Assembly (NCBI RefSeq): GCF_001625305.1
Contig: NW_017803894.1
Location: 18,710-82,709 of the forward strand
Direction: 5' to 3'
DNA from: Branchiostoma belcheri
Lineage: Eukaryota; Chordata; Leptocardii; Amphioxiformes; Branchiostomatidae
Length of the DNA: 64,000 nt
Numbering within the stretch: the stretch's first letter is position 1; the number at the start of each line of letters is the position of its first letter. Position numbers and translations under genes: made by a program. Below the pieces are notes generated by a model. It saw nothing but the letters and a program-made list of their open reading frames with translations. It did not search any database and had not been told where the DNA came from. Of the stretch, positions 39,711-50,700 are shown piece after piece.

Positions 39711-40325
39711 TTGAAGCTAGGTGTTACTGGTTCACTGTACACTGAAGCTAGGTGTTACTGGTACACTGTGCACTGAAGCTAGGTGTTACTGGTTCACTGT
39801 GAACTAAAGCTAGGTGTTACTGGTTCACTGTACAATGAAGCTAGGTGTTACTGGTGCACTGTACCCTGACGTTAGGTGTTACTGGTTAACTGTGACACTG
39901 AAGCTAGGTGTTACTGGTTCACTGTGAACTGAAGCTAGGTGTGACTGGTTCACTGTGCACTGAAGCTAGGTGTTACTGGTTCACTGTGAACTGAAGCTAG
40001 GTGTGACTGGTTCACTGTGCACTGAAGCTAGGTGTTACTGGTTCACTGTGCACTGAAGCTAGGTGTTACTGGTTCACTGCACACTGAAGCTAGGCTATAC
40101 ATGTGGGTGTTACATGTTCACTGTACACTGAAGTTAGGTGTTGCTGGTTCACTGTACACTGCAGCATGATGTTACTGGTAGTACACTGAAGCTAGCAGGT
40201 GTTACTGATTAACCGTACACTGAACCTAGGTGATACTGGTTCACTCTGCGCTAAAGCTAGGTGTTGCTAATTCACTATGTGCTGACGCTAGGTGTTATTG
40301 ACGTACTGTGCACAAGGTGTTACTG
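39711..40325 (+). repeat. 31-bp minisatellite, about 20 units
   Basis: The unit reads TGAAGCTAGGTGTTACTGGT then TCACTGTGCAC. The first eight or so units are regular and the 3' third is diverged. Intergenic. Confidence 0.95.
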
Positions 40326-41384
40326 CTAACAATGCGTTTAGATGTGGTGCTGTTTAGATGTAGTATTATTTAGATGTGCAAAAAACACGCTAATTTGCAT
40401 CTAGGTGAAAAGAAGAATTCCACGGTCTCTCAATCTTTTCTAGACGAAAGACCTATATTGGAACCCTGGTAGTTACTTGGTTTAAAATGTACAAGAAAAC
40501 GACTAGTTCTATTCTACAACAACATAGCCTGTATTTTACTACTATCTTTACCACTTTGATATGTAGTTCTAGCATCTTAATAGTGTACACGATATCTCAC
40601 TGATACTTTGGTAGTAATCTGCTGTGTAACTATTTGCGAAAGACAATGTTTGAAGGCTCCTTTGTACCGAAGTCAGATAATGTACTAAATCTTCTCTTAA
40701 GGCTGCAGACGTGTGTTGGAAATGTTCAACGGACAATTCACACATTTTTGAAGGTTAACTTAGCGACATGCAAAATTAAATGATACTATTAAAAATGACA
40801 TATCAAACAGATCAGTAGAATTACAAATAAGATGATATCGTATTTAATCTCCATGCATAGTAGTTTTTTCGGTGTGTCCGTTTGTGTGTTTGCTTGTGTT
40901 TCCGTAGTTATTTCTACCTGTCAGGGACACTGACAAAAAGTTAGGTCAAAGATTCCAGTAAAGGTTATCTTATTTCCTGTCTTCAATTCTCTGCTATATG
41001 CACGCCTATTGCATTATGGGAACAAAAGGGAAAATGCAGCAGTTATTTCCAAATCCTGGGCACGTCAAAGGCACTTACAGGAAGAGAGATCAAAGGTTCC
41101 AGGAAAGTTTATCTCATTACCTATCTTCTATTTCCTGCTACATGTAATTCTGTTGCATTCTGGGAGTATTGACAAAAAGAATTGACAGAATCAGCGATAA
41201 ATTCACAATAATCTCGTCCCAAATACTGTGTACTCATATGAGTCAAGTGAGGAAATAGGTGTAAATGCCTTTTCCAATGGCACAGGACTAGGGCCTGTCA
41301 GGGATTTGAACCCAGAACCTTCAGATTCTGAGGAAACAACCCTAACTCAAGACCACCTTGTCTCTTTAATAAGAAAGAAAGTTT
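40326..41384 (+). other. intergenic sequence, no gene seen
   Basis: A/T-rich with stops in all frames. A weak internal pair of similar stretches (GTTATCTTATTTCCTGTCTTC at 40964 and GTTTATCTCATTACCTATC at 41106) hints at a diverged two-copy duplication. Confidence 0.35.
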
Positions 41385-41765
41385 ATTACAAATACATGCC
41401 CGAGGGCTAATTGCAGTTACAAACAACATAAGAAAGAAAACACAGTGGTATGTGAGACTATATCTACGTCTAACATTATACTATAGTCTACAACATACAA
41501 GGTACTAGTTTTACTGGGTTTGACGTCTTCTTTTTAGGCAATGGAACACGAATTTACCCACTTCTTCTATAATATGTGGGTTCATTGATTTTAGTAGTAA
41601 AATTGTTTTTTCGTGGTAGGGAATGGCCGGGAAAAAAGGGAGCATTTTGGACACGGTGCTAAATAATTGCTTTCTGATGTCGTCATAAAATGGACAACTA
41701 GAGATGAAATGAATTTTCGTCTTCCACTGCATTTGAGGGGCAATATTTACAAATCCTCTCCGACA
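41385..41765 (-). mobile_element. LINE ORF2 C-terminus and 3' end, reverse strand
   Basis: Reverse strand encodes KTKIHFISSCPFYDDIRKQL and continues to KFVFHCLKRR, then a tail with AATTAGCCCTCGGGCATGTA and TTGTAATAAACTTTC. Same tail type as 17690-17945. Confidence 0.7.
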
Positions 41766-42030
41766 CAGGTAGTTAATGAACTACTTTAAATGTGTAACCG
41801 TTCATCGGATCTAAAAAAGCTGACTGAATGACGAAAAGTCAATGTCCTCTAATGACCTAGATACTGGACTAGGACAACGAACGTACAAAAACACGTGGGT
41901 TTAGGCAGATACAGAAGATCACACGGGTCCACACGTGAAACTCATATCACTCACACCATTAATTGGCTCATTTTAAGTCTTCTACAAATAATTTACACAT
42001 TGTTATCAGTGCGATGACCCAATTCTTATC

Positions 42031-42038
42031 TTTATAAC
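42031..42038 (+). promoter_or_regulatory. possible TATA box of lipase 1
   Basis: TTTATAAC lies about 75 bases before the start codon. Position and sequence fit a core promoter, but there is no transcription-start evidence. Confidence 0.35.
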
Positions 42039-42111
42039 TTCGATAACGTCTCAGCACGAAAGACAGACCGTCTGGATTATTTCGCGGCTCCACGTTAAGG
42101 TTGTTCTCACC

Positions 42112-45100
42112 ATGGCCCTGTGGTCTACCATATCAGTGTTCGCGGTATCGCTGCTGTTTGCCATCGGTAAGACCAGGTTTTTCAATAGGAAAATAGTTCA
42201 AACTTTATCACATGCATCTTGCATCTTTTATTACATGTTTATATATTATATATACATAGTTCTCTTGCATGTTGTTCTTTCCAAAGCAGAGGAGAAGAAG
42301 CAAATTCTGTATTCTGTTGGTAGCAACTGTTCTTTAGATGTGAGAGGTGATACTGTACCTACGTAGACAGTAATACGTTAATGCTATATTGTACCTGTCA
42401 GTGGTAGCCGCTACTTGCCTTATTGCTGACTGGCTACCTCGTGCCATGCATTGTTGTATCTTCAACAAAGTAAAGGAAGTAAAGTAGAGAGTGCTTTTTG
42501 CCGAGCTTGTTGATGCATGTCATAGAATTTTTCTAGCAGACTGTGGCAGAATCAACCGCCGACAAGGATCTAAGACAGCCTTTTCCATAAGAGCCAGGTC
42601 TCATACGTCGTACGATCGTCGTACGATCGTCGTAGGATCGCAAACTGGGAGCGTTCTTTGGATAGTCGTGCATGTGTCCTGCAAAATTCAGCTTGTCTTG
42701 TTCCTGTCTTAGATCACTATGATCTGTCACAGTCAGTACGGCATCAAAATCACTCGTACGACGGCTTAGGACGAAACTGACTTCGCCATAATCCTAGCAA
42801 GAAAGATGAATTTTTACGACACACGCACGACTAACACAAGAACGCCCTCAATTTGCTATTGTACAACAATCGTACGATGTAAGTGAGCAGAAAGTAAGTG
42901 TTTGTGGGGTCGTGTGGCGCAACGGCAGCGTGCGCGACTCGGAATCAAGAGGTCCCGGGTTCGAGTCCTGACATGCCACCGATCTTGTGTCCTTGGGAAA
43001 GGCACTTTACACGACTTTCCCCACTAGACTCAAGTGAAAATAGAAATTTAGGCCGGACGCGATAAGCCGACCTCGCCCACTAGGTTTACGCTGACCAGTG
43101 CACGGTGATTTCCTTGTTTGGATCACGCGGGGACGCCTCGTTTGGATTGCATGGGCCACGCTCAAACTTTTCCAAAATTGACCAATCAGAGCCCGCAGAA
43201 ATACATGTGCTTGCAACTTGCCCCTCTGTCCTCAAGATTTCCTGTTATCGAGGGCGGCTGTTCAGATTTACCTCCGTTTACCCGCACTCCCTTTTGTCTT
43301 TCCCGGGCTGTTGCCGAATTTCGGACTCTACCTTCATTCACATTCGTTGGTCACGTTCGGGACACTTCCTCATTGCAGTAAGTCGTTGTTTTGACCTCCT
43401 TTTTGTTGTTTGTCCGAGGAGAGAATTCCTTGTTCGTCTAACAAACATGGCGGAAGGGGGGTGTCCCGTTACCTCCGCCACCCGGCGGATGTTGGTGATC
43501 GGCCATTCCTTCATATATCGTCTTGACTCTTTTGTTGAAGGGCGAGCCAGTACGGCCGGAGGACGCATTGTCAACAGACATTTCTGGCTTGAAAATTCTA
43601 TTGTTAAGTGGTTGTCGCGGTCGGGGGGGAAAGTGGCTAATTTCGGCCCCCTGTTGAACGCCATCCCCGTCGCCGATCTTGTGTACCTCGAACTAGGTCA
43701 CAACGATCTTTGCGACACATATTGGGAGCCAGACCTGGTTGCCATGCGTATTGTTAGTCTGGCGACCTTGATCAGGAATAGGGCTTCTGCCCAGCATATT
43801 ATAATTGGCGAACCACTGGCTCGGGTATACGACCCACCGGGTATTCCTTATAACCAGACTTTACCCGTGTATCTCTCAGCTCTGAGGAAGGAGGTGAATG
43901 ACACCTCGCACATGTCCACTTGGGCCCATGTGCGTTTAGTACGCAAACACTGCCCAGAGTTTTTTGCCGATGACGGACTACTTTTGTCCGCATACGGCAA
44001 TCTGTTGTATTATAAGAGTATCAGGGGCGCTCTGGCAGCAGCAAACCACACATACCTCGCTTGTTCGTAGAGCGAGCAAAAATATTGCCCCCTCCCTCAT
44101 TTCTCCCTCGGCCTGAGATTGAAGCCAATCCCACACTCGACCAAAATTATCCCATGTTCATTTCTGTTTTTCTTTTCGCCTCAGTGGGCTCGTTTGGCGG
44201 GCTTCTTTTCGGCCTTATGTTTATCGCGATAGCTCTCTTTGGTGGTGGAAAAAATTCTTGATTGACAATAGAATACTAGTATTATGATGTATGAAAATTT
44301 GTAGATTTGACATGTTATCTTTACATAACAAATCCTATCAGAAATTGTGTATATCGATTCCCATGGGAACCACCAGGCGAGTTGCCTAGTGTGGGGAACC
44401 ATGGTTTCCTACGACTGTTTTTATTGGGGGCTGATCCCATTCTGACATTAAAAATATTCTTATTCCCGCCAAAGAGCAAATCGTGTTGGTTGATCTATTT
44501 GTTCTGGCTAGTTAAAATCTGTTGTATCGGCTAGAGAGATAGGCATAAATTCATTTTCGTGAAAACGAAAATAGAAATTTAGGCCGGACGCGATAAGCCG
44601 ACCTCGCCCACTAGGTTTACGCTGACCAGTGCACGGTGATTTCCTTGTTTGGATCACGCGGGGACGCCTCGTTTGGATTGCATGGGCCACGCTCAAACTT
44701 TTCCAAAATTGACCAATCAGAGCCCGCAGAAATACATGTGCTTGCAACTTGCCCCTCTGTCCTCAAGATTTCCTGTTATCGAGGGCGGCTGTTCAGATTT
44801 ACCTCCCCCCCACCCTGTCCCATACACTCCGGTAATTTACGTATTTACTTGCTATTGTTGTCGGGACACTGTCGATTGTCTGTCGGGATCATTGTCGGGG
44901 CACCGATTGTTGTTTCTCCGTATTATTGATAATATTATTTTTGTCGGGACACTGTCGGTTGCCTGTCCGTATTATTGTCGGGGCACCGATTGTTGTCTCT
45001 CTGTATTATTGTTAATCTTATTTTTGTCGGGACACTGTCGGTTGCCTGTCCGTATTAATGTCGGGGCACCGATTGTTGTTTCTCCGTATTATTGATAATA

Positions 45101-47722
45101 TTATTTTTGTCGGGACACTGTCGGTTGCCTGTCCGTATTATTGTCGGGGCACCGATTGTTGTCTCTCTGTATTATTTTTAATCTTATTTTTGTCGGGACA
45201 CTGTCGGTTGCCTGTCCGTATTAATGTCGGGGCACCGATTGTTGTTTCTCTGTATTATTGTTAATCTTATTTTTGTCGGGACACTGTCGGTTGCCTGTCC
45301 GTAATAATGTCGGGGCACCGATTGTTGTTTCTCCGTATTATTGATAATCTTATTTTTGATCTTGTGTCCTTGGGAAAGGCACTTTACACGACTTTCCCCA
45401 CTAGACTCAAGTGAAAATGAGTATTGTCTGTCCAGTATTCGTTTCTATGTGCGGGACAGAACACCAGCAACAGCTACCTCTGTTCCGCGTGTATTGCACT
45501 GTTGCAATTTCAACAAGAATTCGTAAGTGAGCAGAATCCTAATCCAGCTGGTTTATTGCTCCATTTGTTTGTTATTTTAGCTCAGGATGCTGACCAGGTG
45601 TGTTACGGAGACCTGGGGTGTTTCTCCCTCCAGGCGCCCTACACAAACACGGGCAGACTGCCGGACTCGCCGGACCAGCTGGACACCAAGTTCTACCTCT
45701 TCACTCGCAGTAACGCCATGGTAGCGGACAGACAGGTTTGTTTTCAGATGGATCTTTGTTTGTTTGTTTGTTTGTTTGTTTTACACAACCGGTCAACCGC
45801 CTTTAGGTGCAACACACTAGTTGTGTACAGTAAGTACAAGCTGTGTAAGACCGGACTAAAAGATTTGAACCACTCACACCGGGAAGGACCCTTAATCTTT
45901 TCGATAAGTGTGGTGGGTTCTTTAGCGTGCTCGAGGTGTGGCTCTCCCTAAACACGGGACTTCTGACTTTATGTCCCATCGAAGAGGACGTAACTGAAGT
46001 TAGGTATTTACACGTGCCTGCTATTGCAATTTGAAGTTAGAATACAATCCTCTCCACACTATTACTAGTAGATTCTATAGCCCCTAGGCCACACAGCTGT
46101 GGAAACTATTTCCCACTACATACATTTTAATGAAAAAAAATCATGACATATCAGATCATGCGACGTGTCAGGGGTGGACACATCAGTCAAGTTTAATCTC
46201 TAATATCTTTGAACACCTATTAGTAAGTGCAAACGATAAATTTATATTTTTGATGCGTCTCTAGACAAACCCTGTATCACAAACATGATCTGTTCCCACA
46301 TTTTCCACTGTACATAAAAGCGAGAAAAAGTTGACCACTCTATATTAGCTCAGTGACTAGAACACTTTGTATTAGCCTAGTATAGTACCCTTGTATGTTC
46401 CTTATGTATGTATATCTTAGTCAAGTATTGTATCTTTTGTCTTCACTTTTTTTAATTTACGTTTTGTTATGTGTCTGTTATATCTTGACCTGTACCTAGT
46501 CCGTCGCATACGTAGCATGAATGTACAATAAAGGTCATCAATATCGGCACAGGTCAAATAACAGTCGGAATGACGCTGTTATATATTCCATACTAACAGT
46601 TGTTGGACTTCGACAATCCGTCCACACTTCGACTGTCGTCCTTCAAACACGAGAAGCCGGTGAAGGTGTGGATCCACGGCTTCACCAGCGCCAAGACTGC
46701 CGAAGACGTCGTCAGTTCCAGCGCTGCGCAGGCCATGGCGGAAACCCACAAGAAGGTAAGAAAACAGCACATTGGAGATTTTAGATTTTCCGTCAAGTAT
46801 CGTGAGTTTTTGGCGACGTCTCAGGGAGGAGCCTAATGGTACAGTTTGTGTGCAGTTTGCAAGAATTCTAGGAATGGTACAGGCATTTTGTCCACAGGAA
46901 TGGAATGCCCACAGGCAAGTCTTTGACCCACAACTATGCCCACATTCCTGGAAACCCTTGGGAAGACCTCTCTGCCCAAGATGGCCCTACTTTCTGTGAC
47001 CCCAGGGCTTGTTCACTATACACTCAGGGGAGGAGTGCACTGTATCTGTCTAGAATTAGCAGGAACCAAGTCTTCCTTAAAATCATGAAATAATGGCAGT
47101 GCCATGCAAACAATAATCCTAACAATAACCCTAACTCTGCATATCAATTCCCCACCTACGTGCTGTCATTTCCCGACAAACATACATACAAACCCACAAA
47201 CCCACCCAGAACAATACACGGAAGTAATAAGAGACAACACTAGTATCTTCTGTTGATGTTAGAGGGATGTATGGTTTTATTTCAGGCGAACGTTTTGGGG
47301 GTGGAGTTTTTGGCGACGCGTCAGGGGTGGAACCCTTTATCGCATATTTGTGAATGTTAAAAACATGTTGTTTTTGTAGGACGATGTCAACTACATCATC
47401 GTAGACTGGTCCAGAGGGGTGCAGTATCCGGACTACACCGCGGCCGCATCTAACATCCGGGTGGTCGGGGCTCAGCTCGCCAAGCTCGTCACGTTCCTGG
47501 TGGACCAGACGGGAGTTAGCCTGGAGCAGTTCCACCTGATAGGCTACAGTCTGGGCGCACACCTGGCAGGGGAGGCCGGAGCCAGGCTACCCGGGCTGGC
47601 CAGGATTACAGGTATGACCAGGTTTTGTTGAAGTCAGACCTGGACCCTCAGACACCTTTCGTCACTTTGTGTGTGTGCGTGTGTGTGTGCGTGTGCGTGT
47701 TTGTGCGTGCGTGCGTGTGTGC

Positions 47723-47755
<33 letters not shown>

Positions 47756-50700
47756 TGTGTGAGTGTGTGCGCGCACGCGTGTGTGTGTGTGTGTGTGTGT
47801 GTGCGTGTGTGCGTGCGTGCGTGTGTGTGTGTGCGTGCGTGTATGTGTGTGTGCGTGGCTCTTAGGTCAGGTTAATTACGGTTGACCTCCTGACAGCTGA
47901 TAGCTGGTGTAGCTTCCCTTAGGCGATATGGACGAAGGAAGATTTGTAGACACCATTTTTTGTGAATGAAAAGAGGACACAGTCACCATCACACAAAATC
48001 GAAATATCTAATGGAGGTCTGATGGGATCTCTAAATTCTTGTTCTAGGTTTGGACCCAGCCGGACCCATGTTTGAACTAGCGGATCCGGCGATTCGTTTG
48101 AGCCCGGACGATGCCAACTTTGTTGACGTCATTCACACGGACACTCCTCACTTTAACGTGGCCTTCGGCATCGGGACGCCGGTGGGAGATGTAGACTTCT
48201 ACCCTAACGGAGGGGCCAGGCAGCCGGACTGTCCGGACCCTGTGGTGGATACTCTCTCCAGTTTGGTTTCTGGCACTTTCGGTGAGTGTGCATCTTCTTT
48301 TCCACGGGGTACAACCTACGTCATCAAAATGGCGTGACACAGCTGATTCGAGGGCTGCCTAGTAGTTAAGATTGTTAACTGAGTAGACAGCAGGGCGGTT
48401 GAAAAATACTTGACGTGTATGTAACAGTGATGAGAAGTCTCAAGCGTTTTTATTCTGAATGTAGATGCCAGCGGCCTTGTTGACGGGGCGGGCTGCAGCC
48501 ATCATAGAGCCCTGGACTACTGGATAGAATCCATCAACAGCCCGTGCTTGTTCGTGTCTCACCGATGTGACAGCTACAGCAAGTACGAGGACGGGGAATG
48601 CTGGGATACCAGCGGTGGCTCCTCTGCAGTGATGGGCTATGACGTCGACACAAGTGCGAGAGGCACCATGTACACGTCAACATTCGCCCAAGGCTCGTTT
48701 TGCGGTTAGTAATTATTACCTCAAACTACGGAGGTATTGTATTTGTGAGAATGTTTGTCCAGCATAGACGGGTGCAGGGAGGGTAGAGGCTACGCCTGAA
48801 GGTGACCCGGTGTCACAGCGATTTCGCCCTCCCCACTAGTGATTTGGTCCCCCCACCTCGCCCCTTTAGCGATTTGGCCCCCCACCAAAATATCAGTTAT
48901 TTCCTCGAAAACTTCCGTTTAAGCATGTCCAAGTACACAAATTTGTTAAATAATTTTAATGATAGTATTTCGATGTATCTGGGGAGTTATGTTGCAAGGT
49001 AACACTCTCAAAACTAGTTGTTGAGATTTCTATGCTTTCGAGCATAGAAAGAGAGAACATTTCAACNNNNNNNNNNNNNNNNNNNNACACAAGTGGGAGT
49101 AAGTGAGCGGTACGTGGAGAAATTCAGGAAGCCGTGTAATACCTGATTACATTACGTCACAAAATCTCACCCACGTCTACAATTATGATACATTCACGAA
49201 AACCCCAAACACTTGACAAACCCCTGCAGGACTTTAATTGCCTATTTCCTGTTTTTCTTTGATTAAGTTGGTATGACGGTTATTTTCGTCAACTAGTTGA
49301 AAAGAAGTTGAAAATATGCTTGTATTTTCTGTACATCATAACTTGGACTTAAATATGTCATAAGGATTGATGTTATAACCATGTATTTTCTACGCAGGCA
49401 CGGAATTTAAGGTCTCCTTCAGAACTAGGAGACATGCAAGAACAACCAGAGGACAGGTAGAGGCTACTGTGGTCGGTCCAGGCGCCTCTACGGACGCAAC
49501 CGAACTTTTCAGGTGAGTACAAAGTTGTTTTTAACGCAGATGGAGGCAACATTGAGACGTGGTGACGACACACTCAAGTTTGCAACTTATATTAATGCCG
49601 CCATCAACACGGGACAAATACATGACAGGACAATACTCATTTACACCTGAGCTAAGTGAGGAAAATCGTGTTAAAGTTCCCAAGGGCACAAGATCGGTGG
49701 CATGTCAGGACTCGAACCCGGGACTCTTAGTTCCGAGTCGCGCACTCTGCCGCTACGCCACACGACCCCACGATTGTCTCAAACGCAAACAAAATGCATT
49801 TCTAAGAAAAAAATACTTATTCAAGGACACCATTGCATGCTGGGAGACACAGGACATTATGGGTGATTCACAGGGCAAACAGCATCATATCCTGCCTACG
49901 CGTCGTCATGCTAATGATTTTGCTTATCTCTGAGTTTACCCAAAATACCCCGCGTCTTGCAGCATGGTATGGGATCTGTGAATAGGTACATCGTGAAAAG
50001 GAATTAATAAACTTAAACCGTAGTTCGCAGAAGTGAAATACAGTTTCTTTTTTCGTGTATTAGACAGGGCCCTGTTTTTCGCGGCGATGTGAATCCCTCT
50101 GTCCATGTCGTCCAAACATGATTGAAAATGAGCACCATTTCATAATGGATTGTGCACTATACAATGATAAGTGCCTATTACTGTTCACTTTTCTTTCCAC
50201 TTGTTCAACTGATTTCAATACGATAGATCCTATAGATAAATTCAACTACATTCTCAGGGGAGATAACCAATACAGTACTCAAATAGGAAAATACATCAAA
50301 GAATGTTTCGATCTTAGAGACCGCATGGTAGAGAATAGTTAAACCTTTATTGTTACCGCATATATATACGTAAGATGACCTTATCCACAAATGTATTTAG
50401 CTTTGTTAGACCTTTAGTTGTAGAAGACCATACAAACGTCTTTGTTGTGCCAATAAAGAATCACTCATCACTATTTGTTCTTTCACATCCGCAGTTCTGA
50501 CAGCAAGTCCTTCTATGACGACCGGACCTACGCCGGTCACTAATCACTATTTGTTCTTTCACATCCACAGTTCTGACAGCAAGTCCTTCTATGACGACCG
50601 GACCTACGCCGGCCAGTTTATGTCCCGGGCGAACCTGAGCGGCGTGCGGGAGCTGCAGCTCACGTTCACGGCTTCTGACAGCGCGACGTTCTGGTCAAGT

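Larger units (their letters stand above)
43042..45357 (+). mobile_element. young virus-like or retroelement-derived insertion with an SGNH-hydrolase-like ORF
   Basis: 2316 bp inserted in a SINE. Parts: a 234-bp direct repeat (43042-43275 and 44573-44806, identical by eye), an ORF region about 43447-44067 whose protein has SGNH-like blocks ([13 protein letters not shown] near the start, LELGHNDL in the middle), and an 83-bp tandem array at the right end. SGNH ORFs are known accessory genes of DIRS/Ngaro-type tyrosine-recombinase retrotransposons, so this may be a non-autonomous relative; no reverse transcriptase or recombinase is present. The repeats do not have TG...CA ends. Identical repeats indicate a recent origin. 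Confidence 0.55.

Noticed and set aside
39711-40325. CRISPR array
   Set aside because: Contiguous 31-bp units with no unique spacers, in an animal genome: an ordinary minisatellite.
43105-43446. The first 114 codons of the 321-codon frame as part of the SGNH protein
   Set aside because: They begin inside the 234-bp direct repeat, which is non-coding in its second copy. The likely start is the ATG at 43447 (MAEGG).
43042-44806. A classical LTR retrotransposon
   Set aside because: The direct repeats lack TG...CA ends, no pol or gag domain is seen, and the right repeat is followed by further element sequence before the SINE resumes.
47669-47875. Cys/Val-rich frames such as [10 protein letters not shown]
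   Set aside because: Translation of a GT/GC microsatellite.
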